Positions 1 to 8,700 of a stretch of DNA of 56,402 nt are shown here, piece after piece; the stretch's first letter is position 1; every line of letters starts with the position of its first letter. This DNA comes from Cryobacterium fucosi (GTDB lineage: Bacteria > Actinomycetota > Actinomycetes > Actinomycetales > Microbacteriaceae). The DNA is taken from positions 1 to 56,402 of the forward strand of contig NZ_SOHH01000024.1 of assembly GCF_004403515.1 (NCBI RefSeq), read 5' to 3'. The notes beneath the pieces were generated by a model, which saw only the letters and a list, made by a program, of their open reading frames with translations, made no database searches and was not told the origin of the DNA. The translations under genes were made by a program, and so were the position numbers.

Positions 1-1401
1 CGTCGCTGGCTGATCGCGTTCGCGGCCGGGGCGGTCGGAATGACCGCCGTCCCGGCCGCGGCCGTAGCGCTCGGCGTGCTCGTGATGGGTGCGGCCGTCG
101 GCGACGCCGCCACCCTCGCCGACGCGCTCTGGCGGGCCGCCGTGGCCACCCCGCTCGCCGTCGTGGTCGCCGGACTGGTCTACGCGACGCTCGTCGTCGC
201 CGCGGTCCGGCTGGTGGGGGTGGGCCTCCGGGAGGGGTACTACCCGGTGCGCAGCCGGATCGGCTGGCAGGTCTGGATGACCGAACGCATCCTCGACGGC
301 GCCCGCACCCTGCTGTTCCCCATCTATGCGAGCCTGCTCACCCCGGTCTGGCTGCGGCTGCTCGGCGCGAAGGTCGGCGCCGGCGTGGAGGCCTCGACCG
401 TGCTGCTGATCCCGTCGCTGACCACCATCGCCCCGGCCGCCTTCCTCGCCGACGACACCATGGTGGCCTGCTACGAGCTGGGCGGCGGCTGGCTGCGCAT
501 CGGCCGGGCCAAGGTGGGGCGGCGGGCGTTCCTCGGCAACAGTGGCATCGCCGGCCCGGGGCGCACCGTTCCCCGCAACGGGCTCGTCGCCGTGCTCTCC
601 TCCGCGCCCCGGAAGGCCAAGCGCGGCTCGTCCTGGCTGGGCAACCCGCCCGAGCGGCTGCGGCGCACGGTGACGGATGTCGACGAGGCCCGCACATTCC
701 TGCCGCCGGTCCGCCTCCGCACCGCCCGCGCCCTCTGGGAAGTGTTGCGGATCGTTCCGGTGATCGTCTCGGCCCTGATCGCTCTCGGCGTGCTGGCCGC
801 CCTCGACGGGCTGTGGCTCGGTCTCGGCCTCGGCTGGACGGTCGCACTCTCCGGGGTCGTCATGCTCGCCGCCGGCGCCGTCGCGGCCGGGATCACGACG
901 GTGGCCAAGTGGAGCCTGGTCGGCCGGATCGACGCGACGGAGCATCCGCTCTGGTCGTCGTTCATCTGGCGCAACGAGGTCTCGGACTGCTTCGTCGAGA
1001 TGGTGGCTCGGCCCTGGTTCGCCGCCAAGGCCGCCGGCACCCCCGTGCTGTCGGTCTGGCTGCGCAGCCTTGGCGCCCGGATCGGCCACGGGGTGTGGTG
1101 CGAAACCTACTGGCTGCCCGAGGCAGACCTCGTCACCATCGACGACGGGGTGACCGTGAACCGGGGCTGCGTCGTGCAGACCCACCTGTTCCACGACCGG
1201 ATCATGCAGCTCGACCGGGTGCGCCTCGGCGCCGGGTCGACCCTCGGCCCGCACAGCGTGATCCTCCCGGCGGCCGCAGTGGATGAGGGCGCCACCGTCG
1301 GGCCCGCCTCCCTGGTGATGCGCGGCGAACGCGTACCCTCCGGGTCGCTCTGGGCCGGGAACCCCATTTCGCCCTGGCACCGGCCGCCATGGCAGACTTG
1401 A
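1..1401 (+). CDS. C-terminal part of Pls/PosA-type NRPS (5' truncated by window edge)
   Basis: The frame is open from base 1, so this is the last 466 residues of a longer protein. It has two blocks of hydrophobic membrane segments (about residues 8-72 of the fragment, and about 235-300) that alternate with two soluble acyltransferase-like domains. Each soluble domain carries left-handed beta-helix hexapeptide motifs, for example near LGAKVGAGV and LGARIGHGV. This arrangement of membrane segments and tandem soluble domains is the C-terminal half of Pls/PosA-type synthetases, the family of epsilon-poly-lysine synthetase, where the missing N-terminal part would hold an adenylation and a carrier domain. 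The stop overlaps the downstream M1 peptidase, and an Sfp-type PPTase follows. The product is unknown; an amino-acid homopolymer or amide is an inference from the family. Confidence 0.85.
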   Translation, partial: RRWLIAFAAGAVGMTAVPAAAVALGVLVMGAAVGDAATLADALWRAAVATPLAVVVAGLVYATLVVAAVRLVGVGLREGYYPVRSRIGWQVWMTERILDGARTLLFPIYASLLTPVWLRLLGAKVGAGVEASTVLLIPSLTTIAPAAFLADDTMVACYELGGGWLRIGRAKVGRRAFLGNSGIAGPGRTVPRNGLVAVLSSAPRKAKRGSSWLGNPPERLRRTVTDVDEARTFLPPVRLRTARALWEVLRIVPVIVSALIALGVLAALDGLWLGLGLGWTVALSGVVMLAAGAVAAGITTVAKWSLVGRIDATEHPLWSSFIWRNEVSDCFVEMVARPWFAAKAAGTPVLSVWLRSLGARIGHGVWCETYWLPEADLVTIDDGVTVNRGCVVQTHLFHDRIMQLDRVRLGAGSTLGPHSVILPAAAVDEGATVGPASLVMRGERVPSGSLWAGNPISPWHRPPWQT

Positions 1402-2738
1402 TCCCCACCATGCCTCACACCCCGCTCCAGACCTTCGGCTCGGCGTCCGCCGGCGACGCCTACCTCCCCTCGAACGGGAACGGCGGCTACCGTGCCGTGC
1501 ACTACGACCTCGACCTGGACTACCGGGTGGCCACGAACCAACTGCGGGCGACCGCCACCATCACGGCCGTGGCCTCGATGCGGCTCGACCGGTTCAGCCT
1601 CGATTTCGACGGTCTCAGCGTCGACCGGGTCACGGTCGACGGGGTCCGGCCGCGGAAGGTCGCCCAGTCGGCGCGCAAACTCACGATCGCCGCGGCGACC
1701 ACGATCGAGGCCGGCCAGAGGTTCGAGGTGACCGTGCGGTACCGGGGGACGCCGCATCCGCTGCGCAGCATCTGGGGCGAGGTCGGCTGGGAGGAGCTGG
1801 ACGACGGCGTGCTCGTGGCCGGCCAGCCCACCGGCGCGGCCTCCTGGTTCCCGTGCAACGACCACCCGAGCAACAAGGCGTCCTTCCGGATCCGGGTGAC
1901 CTGCGAGGACCCGTACACGGTCGTCGCCAACGGACACCTGGTCTCCCGGTCGTCCAGGTCGGGGCGCACCTCCTGGACCTTCGTGGTCGCTGAGCCGATG
2001 GCCACCTACCTGGCCTCCGTGCTGATCGGCCGGTACCGCCGCACCGACGTTGCCGCCGCCCCGGTCGCCCAGCGCATCTTCTTCCCGGCCAACCTCGCCC
2101 ACGAGGTCGGCGTCGACTTCGGCCGGCTTGGCGAGATGATCTCCCTGTTCAGCACCCTGTTCGGGCCGTACCCGTTCGACGCGTACGCGGTCGTCGTCAC
2201 CGACGACGAACTCGAGATCCCCCTCGAGGCCCACGGCCTCGCCATCTTCGGGCGCAACCACGTCGACGGACTCCACGGCAGCGACCGGCTGATCGCGCAC
2301 GAACTCGCCCACCAATGGTTCGGCAACAGCCTCACCGTGTCGCTCTGGAAGGACATTTGGCTGCACGAGGGGTTCGCCTGCTACGCCGAGTGGCTGTGGG
2401 CTGAGGCCAGCGGCGGCCGCACGGCCGACGAGAGCGCCGCCTGGCACCGGGCCAAGCTCGATGCCCTGCCCCGCGACATCATCGTCGGAGACCCCGGGCC
2501 GCACGACATGTTCGACGACCGGGTCTACAAACGCGGAGCCCTGGCCCTGCACGCCCTGCGGCGCTCGCTCGGCAACGACGCGTTCTTCGGTGCCGTGCGG
2601 GCGTACACCGTGGCCCGGCGGCATGGCTCGGTGTCGACGGGTGACTTCGTCGAGTTCTTCACCGTGCACACGGGCAGCGGTGAGGTGCGCCATATCATCG
2701 ACCGCTGGCTGTTCCGCACCGCCCTGCCCAAGCTCTGA
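1389..2738 (+). CDS. M1 family zinc metallopeptidase (short, aminopeptidase N-like)
   Basis: This 449-residue protein has the zinc signature HELAHQWFG with H304, E305 and H308, and the third ligand E327 in WLHEGF. An N-terminal beta-sandwich domain comes first. The usual GxMEN exopeptidase motif is replaced by a PLEAHG-type sequence at about residue 278, and the large C-terminal helical domain of aminopeptidase N is absent. It starts inside the NRPS gene (13-nt overlap); ATG 1410 is an alternative start. M1-type zinc peptidases are the class known to degrade epsilon-poly-lysine in Streptomyces, so a role in trimming or degrading the neighbour's product is a reasonable inference. No signal peptide is seen. 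Confidence 0.9.
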   Translation: MADLIPTMPHTPLQTFGSASAGDAYLPSNGNGGYRAVHYDLDLDYRVATNQLRATATITAVASMRLDRFSLDFDGLSVDRVTVDGVRPRKVAQSARKLTIAAATTIEAGQRFEVTVRYRGTPHPLRSIWGEVGWEELDDGVLVAGQPTGAASWFPCNDHPSNKASFRIRVTCEDPYTVVANGHLVSRSSRSGRTSWTFVVAEPMATYLASVLIGRYRRTDVAAAPVAQRIFFPANLAHEVGVDFGRLGEMISLFSTLFGPYPFDAYAVVVTDDELEIPLEAHGLAIFGRNHVDGLHGSDRLIAHELAHQWFGNSLTVSLWKDIWLHEGFACYAEWLWAEASGGRTADESAAWHRAKLDALPRDIIVGDPGPHDMFDDRVYKRGALALHALRRSLGNDAFFGAVRAYTVARRHGSVSTGDFVEFFTVHTGSGEVRHIIDRWLFRTALPKL

Positions 2739-2743
2739 CCCGG

Positions 2744-3439
2744 TCAGGGCGGCGGCCGGCCACGGATGCTCCCGGCCGGGAGCACGCGCAGGACCGGTCC
2801 GGCGGTGGTGAACACGGCGACCGCGCCGGCCAGGCCGGACCCGGCGTCGAAGCGGACGAGCCGGGGGAGCAGCCGGGGCAGCCCGTCGCCCGGTTCCGCA
2901 CTGAGTTCCGGCTGGGCCACCCCGCCGGACCCCGGCAGGGAAACGGTGAGCGCGCGCGGGTCCACCCGCAGGCCGACCCCGATCGCCTTGAGGGCGGCCT
3001 CCTTGCCGGTCCAGATCGTCGCCCGCGCCCGGTCGGCGCCCTCGGCGGGCACCTCGGCCAGCGCGGCCAGCTCGACCTGGTTGAAGGCCACATCGTCGAA
3101 TCCGGCGCGGGCGACCGCGTCGACGCTTTCGATGTCGATCCCCACGGGGCCGGCGAACGAGAGCGCGACCGCGACCCGGGAACCGGCCCGGCTGAGGCTG
3201 ACGTCGAGCCGGCGCCCAGGGCCGGCCGCGGTGCCGGCCGCGGTGCCGGCACGGCGAACGAGGGGCCTGCCGTGGTCTGCGCCGCCGCAGGTCGGGCAGT
3301 GCCGGTCGAGTGACATTGCCCCGGGGGCGGAACCGACGGCCCAGCCGGCGGCGGCCAGCAGGAAGGCGCGGTCGGCGGCATCCGTCTCGCCGCGCGGCCC
3401 CAGGACGACGAGGACGTCGGGCGTTCGTTCGTCAGTCAC
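2744..3439 (-). CDS. 4'-phosphopantetheinyl transferase superfamily protein
   Basis: This 231-residue protein would transfer the phosphopantetheine arm of CoA to a carrier-protein serine. It shows both family signatures: GIDIE at residues 100-104, whose acidic residues bind magnesium, and WTGKEAALK at 143-151. It is shorter than Sfp at the N-terminus and carries a CPTCGG cysteine pair near residue 48. It is convergent with the NRPS/M1 pair and ends only 5 nt from the peptidase gene. Context suggests it activates that NRPS carrier domain. The GTG start at 3439 is supported by a -10-like TAGCGT six bases upstream and by the absence of a Shine-Dalgarno sequence. Confidence 0.88.
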   Translation of the reverse strand: MTDERTPDVLVVLGPRGETDAADRAFLLAAAGWAVGSAPGAMSLDRHCPTCGGADHGRPLVRRAGTAAGTAAGPGRRLDVSLSRAGSRVAVALSFAGPVGIDIESVDAVARAGFDDVAFNQVELAALAEVPAEGADRARATIWTGKEAALKAIGVGLRVDPRALTVSLPGSGGVAQPELSAEPGDGLPRLLPRLVRFDAGSGLAGAVAVFTTAGPVLRVLPAGSIRGRPPP

Positions 3440-3445
3440 GGCACC

Positions 3446-3451
3446 ACGCTA
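3446..3451 (-). promoter_or_regulatory. -10 element of leaderless PPTase gene
   Basis: TAGCGT on the minus strand lies 6 nt before GTG 3439, which places transcription initiation at the start codon. Confidence 0.55.
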
Positions 3452-3529
3452 GCGCCCCGCTGCGTGCCGTGTCCGGCGCGTCACCGTTCGCGCCGGTGCG
3501 ACACTGGAACCTGCACAGGAGGAGAACCG

Positions 3530-4546
3530 ATGGCACTGATCGACAACGCGATCTACGTGGACGGCCGCCGGGCCGCCACCCCGAAGACGCTGGACGAGAC
3601 CTACGAGGTCATGAAGGCGAACAACGGCTTCGCCTGGATCGGCATGTACCGGCCGTCGGAGCGGGAAGTGCGCTCGGTCGCCGCGGAATTCAGCCTGCAC
3701 CACCTGGCCGTGGAGGACGCCCTCAAGGGCCACCAGCGCGCCAAGCTCGAGCGCTTCGATGACATCCTGTTCGTGGTCCTGCGCCCGGCCCGCTACATCG
3801 ACGACGAGGAGCGGGTCGAATTCGGCGAACTGCACGTCTTCGTCGGACCGGATTTCGTCGCCACCATCCGCCACGCCGAATCCCCGAACCTGGCCAGGGT
3901 GCGCGCACGGATGGAGTCGACCCCAGAGCTGCTGGCGCTGGGGCCGGAGGCGGTGCTCTATGCCATCCTCGACCAGGTCGTCGACGAGTACGGCCCCGTC
4001 GTCGCGGGGCTCGAAAACGACATCGACGAGATCGAGGACCAGCTCTTCGACGGGGACCAGGAGGTTTCCCGGCGCATCTATGCCCTCTCCCGTGAGGTGA
4101 TCGAGTTCCAGCGCGCCACCCAGCCTCTCGTGGGCATGCTCGAGGCCCTGCAGCGCGGCTTCGACAAGTACAGCGTCGACGTCGAACTGCACCACCACCT
4201 GCGGGACGTGCTCGACCACACCCTGCGCGTCGCCGAGCGCGGCGACGCGTTCCGGCAGCTCCTCGACAATGCCCTGATCGTGCACAGCACCCTCGTCTCC
4301 CAGCGGCAGAACGACGAGACCCGGCGGCTCTCCGAAACCAGCCTGGCCCAGAGCGAGGAGGTCAAGAAGATCTCGAGCTGGGCGGCCATCCTGTTCGCGC
4401 CCTCCCTCGTCGGCACGATCTACGGCATGAACTTCACCCATATGCCGGAGTTGAAATGGGTCTTCGGCTACCCGTTCGCGCTCGGCCTCATGCTGACCAT
4501 GGGATTCGGCCTCTACGGGGTGTTCAAGAAGAACGGCTGGCTCTGA
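3530..4546 (+). CDS. corA: CorA-type magnesium/cobalt transport protein
   Basis: This 338-residue inner-membrane channel of the CorA family carries Mg2+ (and Co2+ or Ni2+) and works as a homopentamer. A long N-terminal cytosolic domain with extended helices precedes two C-terminal membrane segments. The family signature YGMN is at residues 298-301, at the end of the first membrane helix, followed by a short periplasmic loop and the second helix near the C-terminus. ATG 3530 was chosen because AGGAGGAG lies 5-12 nt upstream; a longer frame starting at 3464 adds an unrelated Arg-rich stretch. It is divergent from the PPTase gene and convergent with the deaminase gene. Confidence 0.95.
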   Translation: MALIDNAIYVDGRRAATPKTLDETYEVMKANNGFAWIGMYRPSEREVRSVAAEFSLHHLAVEDALKGHQRAKLERFDDILFVVLRPARYIDDEERVEFGELHVFVGPDFVATIRHAESPNLARVRARMESTPELLALGPEAVLYAILDQVVDEYGPVVAGLENDIDEIEDQLFDGDQEVSRRIYALSREVIEFQRATQPLVGMLEALQRGFDKYSVDVELHHHLRDVLDHTLRVAERGDAFRQLLDNALIVHSTLVSQRQNDETRRLSETSLAQSEEVKKISSWAAILFAPSLVGTIYGMNFTHMPELKWVFGYPFALGLMLTMGFGLYGVFKKNGWL

Positions 4547-4571
4547 GCCTGGCGCCCGCCGCCGACTGCGC

Positions 4572-5564
4572 CTACCCCTGCGCCGCTCGCCAGGCGTCGA
4601 CCTCGGCGCCCAGCGCCGCCTTTTCGGCCGCGGCCAGGAACGACGCCTCGATCCCGTTCCGCGCGAGCAGGGCCAGCCGGTCAGGGCCGAGCCCGAATTC
4701 GCGGTCGAGCGCGGCGAGGTTGTCGTCGATGTAGCCGCCGAAGTAGGCAGGGTCGTCGGAGTTGATGCAGGCGAGCAGGCCGCGGTCGAGCATCCGCACG
4801 ATCGGGTGGTCGGCGAGGGTGTCGATCACCCGCAGGCGCACGTTCGAAAACGGGCAGACGGTCAGCGGTATCCGGTCCCGCACCAGCCGGTCCAGGAGCA
4901 GCTCGTCCTCCAGGCTGCGGATGCCGTGGTCGATCCGCTCCACGCCGAGCAGGTCGAGGGCCTGCCAGACGTAGGCGGGCGGGCCCTCCTCGCCCGCGTG
5001 CGCCACGAGGTGCAGTCCGTTCGCGCGGGCCAGCTCGAAGACCTCGGTGAACAGCTCCGGCGGGTAGCCGACCTCGGCGGAGTCGAGGCCGATGCCGTCG
5101 ATCCGGAAGTCACCGGCCAGGATCTCCCCGAGCATGGCCATCGCCTCGGCGGCCGGCCGGTCCCGGAGGAAGGTCACGGTCAGCTTGGTGCTGATGCCCC
5201 AGTCCGCCTCCGACGCGTCGAGGGCGTCCCGCACCCCGCCGAGGGCGGTGAGCAGCGGGATGCCCCGGCTGGTGTGGGCCTGCGGGTCGACGAAGATCTC
5301 CGCGTGGCGCACCCCCGCCGTCCGTGCCCGCTCGAGGTAGGCGCGGGTCAGGTCGTCGAAGTCGACCCGTTCGCGCAGCACGTCGAGGTTGCGGTAGTAG
5401 AGGTTCAGGAAGGACTGCAGGTCGTCGAACTCGTACTGCGCGCGCAGTTCGGGCAGGGACGCCCAGGGCAGGGTGACGCCGTTGCGTGCGGCCAGGTCGA
5501 AAAGGAGTTCGGGTTCGAGGGTGCCCTCGATGTGCAGGTGGAGTTCGACCAAAGGGAGTTTCAT
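4572..5564 (-). CDS. Adenine deaminase, adenosine-deaminase superfamily (fungal Aah1-like)
   Basis: This 330-residue zinc enzyme is predicted to convert adenine to hypoxanthine and ammonia (EC 3.5.4.2). Metal and catalytic residues of the superfamily are present: H9 and H11 (HLH), HAGEE at 189-193, H213 in IDHG, and SDDP at 269-272. Diagnostic segments DPQAHTSRGI (93-102), GLDSAE (159-164) and NSDDPAYFGGYI resemble the yeast/bacterial adenine aminohydrolase subgroup rather than classical adenosine deaminase, which has a GIDLAGDE-type motif at the second position. This would place it in purine salvage. ATG 5564 sits 6 nt after GAGAAT, so the mRNA may be leaderless. Classical adenosine deaminase activity cannot be excluded. 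Confidence 0.85.
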   Translation of the reverse strand: MKLPLVELHLHIEGTLEPELLFDLAARNGVTLPWASLPELRAQYEFDDLQSFLNLYYRNLDVLRERVDFDDLTRAYLERARTAGVRHAEIFVDPQAHTSRGIPLLTALGGVRDALDASEADWGISTKLTVTFLRDRPAAEAMAMLGEILAGDFRIDGIGLDSAEVGYPPELFTEVFELARANGLHLVAHAGEEGPPAYVWQALDLLGVERIDHGIRSLEDELLLDRLVRDRIPLTVCPFSNVRLRVIDTLADHPIVRMLDRGLLACINSDDPAYFGGYIDDNLAALDREFGLGPDRLALLARNGIEASFLAAAEKAALGAEVDAWRAAQG

Positions 5565-5691
5565 TGCCCCATTCTCCCAAGACGATGCCCCGGACGCCGT
5601 ACACCCTGGCCCGGGGCGCTCCCGGTCCGATAATTTCCGCGGAATCCGGCGAAACCCGGGCCGCCTCACCGGGAATCGGGCGAGTCTGACT

Positions 5692-5697
5692 TAGGGT
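5692..5697 (+). promoter_or_regulatory. -10 element of leaderless helicase-like gene
   Basis: TAGGGT is 6 nt before GTG 5704. The in-frame stop TAG at 5692 excludes a longer reading frame, so this site and the GTG fit together. Confidence 0.55.
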
Positions 5698-5703
5698 GTC
5701 GAT

Positions 5704-8700
5704 GTGTGGCGCCTCGATAGAAAACCAGATGATGACGGCATCCTGTCGGAAATTCAGGATGCTTCCCCCGCCGACCCGCACAATCTTGCCTCGGCGCATG
5801 CGGTCAGCCTCGGCGACCCGGCCCTCTCGGTGGGCAATGTGGCAGACCCGGCCTGGCTGCGCTGGCGTGACGAACTCGCCGGCGTCGGCGGCCGTTCGCC
5901 GCTGCTGCACTTCAGCGACGGCCCGCGCACCCGGATCGAGCTGAGCGCCACCCACCCCGGCGGGCTGCCGCAATTCATCACCGGCAAGACCACCCTGCTC
6001 TCCAACCTGATCCGCGACGAGCTCGCGCTGCGCAACGCGCGCCTGGCGGCCGGGGAGATCACCCAGAAGGGGATCGAACTGCGCTCCATGCGCGGAATCG
6101 AGTCGGTGCACCTTGCGATCGGCCTGGCCGAATGGCGCCACGGCGACGTCGACTACACCGCGCCCATTCTGTTGCGCCCACTCGCGATCCGCCGATACGG
6201 GCGCGACTTCGAACTCAAGCTCAAGGGGGCGCCGTTCCTCAACCCCGAGCTGGCGCGTGCGCTGCATGACCAGTTCCAGATCACGCTGGATGCCGACGCG
6301 TTCGTCGCGCTCGCGGTGACCAACGGCGCCTTCAAACCGCAGCCCGTGATCGACCGGCTGCGCGGCCTCACCTCACATCTGCCCTGGTTCAACGTGGTCC
6401 CGCGCCTTGTCGCCTCGTCGTTCGCCGACGTCGGGCGGGCGCTGGCCGCCGACGCGGCCCGGTTGGAGCATCCGCTGCTCGACGCCGTCGCCGGCAACCA
6501 GAACGCGCGCCGCGCCATCGAGACCGCCTACCACCCGGTCGTGCCGATCGGCCAGGACTCCCGCCCGCCGGCCACCGACACCCTTCTCCTCGACGCGGAC
6601 TCCGAGCAGGAGAACGTCGTCGCACAGATCGCGGCCGGCAACTCCCTCGTCGTGAAGACCCTGCCGGGCACCGGCGGCACGCAGACCATCGTCAACGCGA
6701 TCGGTTCGCTCATCTCCCAGCACAAGCGCGTGCTCGTGGTCAGCGCCAGGCGGTCCAGCCTCGACGGCATCGCCCACCGACTCGTGCAGGTGGGGCTGCC
6801 CGGCGTCGCCGTCACCCCCCGCACCCTGCGCCGCGACCTGATCCAGTCGATCACCCGCAACGAGAAGGCCGCGCAGCCGATGGTCGGCGACGTTGACGAC
6901 GCCCTCGTGCGCCTGCGCAAGGTGCTGCTCGACTACCGCTCGGCCCTCACCCGCCGGGACAGCACCCTCGGCGTCTCGGTGCTCGACGCCCTCGGCGAAC
7001 TCGCCCGCCTCGCCCAGCTTCCGTCGCCGCCCTCGACCACGGCCCGGCTCGACCGTCGCGCCCTCGAGCGGCTGGCCCAGGGGCGCGCCGCCGCCGCCGC
7101 GACGCTGATCAAGGCCGCCGCGCTCGGTGAGTTCCGTTACGGGCCGGGGGACTCGCCCTGGTACGGCGCCTCCTTCACCTCGACCGCGGACGCGTCCGCG
7201 GCTCATCAGCTGGCCAAGCGGGTCAACCAGGTCGAGCTGCCGCGACTGCTCGAGCGGGCGGCCGGCCTCGTCGGCCAGACCCGGTTGCGCCCGTTCGAGA
7301 CGATAGCCGAACTCGGGATCTACCTGCGGCTGCTCCTGGACATCCGGGAGACTCTCGACAAGTTCCAGCCCGCGGTCTTCGACCGGTCGCTGACCGAGCT
7401 GATCGCCGCCACCGGGTCGCGCCGGGAATCCCCGGAGATGCCCTCGTCGAGCCGTCGCCGGCTGCGCAAGCTCGCCGAGGAGTACCTGCGCCCGGGCGTG
7501 CACGTCAGCGACATGAACGAGAGCCTGCGGCGAATCCAGCAGCAGCGCACGCTCTGGCAGCGCTACGTCGTCGCCGGGGTCACCCCCGAGGTTCCGGTCG
7601 GGATCTCGGATGTCCACGTCGCCTTCCAGCGCGTCTCCGAAGACCTGGCGAGCCTCGACATACCGCTCGGCACGGCCGGCACCACCCGGCAGCTGTCCGC
7701 CCGGCCGATCAAGGAGCTCATCTACACGATCTCCGGGCTGGCGGCCGAGAGCGAGGTGCTCGCCAACCTGCACGAACGCACCGCGCTGCTCGCCGCCCTG
7801 CGCGAACACAACCTCGACCCTCTGATGACCGACCTGTCCCAGCGCCACGTCTCGGAGAAGGACGTCGCCGGCGAACTCGAACTGGCCTGGTGGCAGTCCG
7901 TGCTGGAGACGATGCTCAGCGGCGACAAGGCCCTCCTGAACGCGAACACCCAGGTGCTCGACCGCCTCGAGGCCGACTTCAAACTCGTCGACGACGCCCA
8001 CGCCTCCACGACCGGCCAGCTGCTGGCCTGGCTGCTCGCCGAAACCTGGAAGATCGGCGTCGTCGACTGGCCCGAGGAAGCCGACAACCTCCGTCGTCTG
8101 CTCCGGGCCGACCGGGCGACACCCACCCGGCTGCACAAGGCGGCGCCGCACCTGGGCCGGGTCCTCGCGCCCGTCTGGCTGGCCTCCCCCTACGAGGTTG
8201 CCGGCCTCGACGACCTGATGAGCTTCGACACGGTGCTGCTCGTGGACGCGGGCGCGACCACCTTCGCCGAGAACGTCGGCGCCATCCGCCGCGGCAAGCA
8301 GATCGTGGCCTTCGGCGACCCGGTGACCCAGACCCCGTCCGCCTTCGAGACCGGGATCAGCGAGTCAGGCGACGACAGGTCAGGCCAGGACACCAGCGTC
8401 GACGCCCTCCATGCCGACTCCGCCCTCGCCCGCCTCGGCGAACTGCTGCCCACCCTCACTCTCACCCGCAGCTACCGGGCCGGCGGCGAGGACCTCGCCG
8501 AGCTCGTCAACCACCGCTTCTACGGCGGCCGGATCGATTCCCTGCCCTGGGCCGGCAGCTTCCTCGGCCACGGCAGCCTCACCCTCAACTACGTCGCCGG
8601 CGGGCATGGCATGCCGGATGCCGACAGCGGCGCCGTCGAGAGCGTCGACGCTGAGGTGGCCAAGGTCGTCGAACTCGTCATGGACCACGCCGTCAAGCGC

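Noticed and set aside
1107-2693. Long minus-strand frame (528 codons) opposite the M1 peptidase
   Set aside because: High-GC shadow of the plus-strand gene; composition is Gly/Arg/Val/Glu-rich without any motif, and the M1 zinc motifs fix the true strand.
3440-3529. Magnesium riboswitch upstream of corA
   Set aside because: The 90-nt gap shared with the divergent PPTase promoter is too short, and no M-box-like helices are visible.
6373-8151. Minus-strand frame of 592 codons opposite the helicase-like gene
   Set aside because: Antisense shadow with no domain and no ribosome site; the plus-strand frame continues uninterrupted with family motifs.
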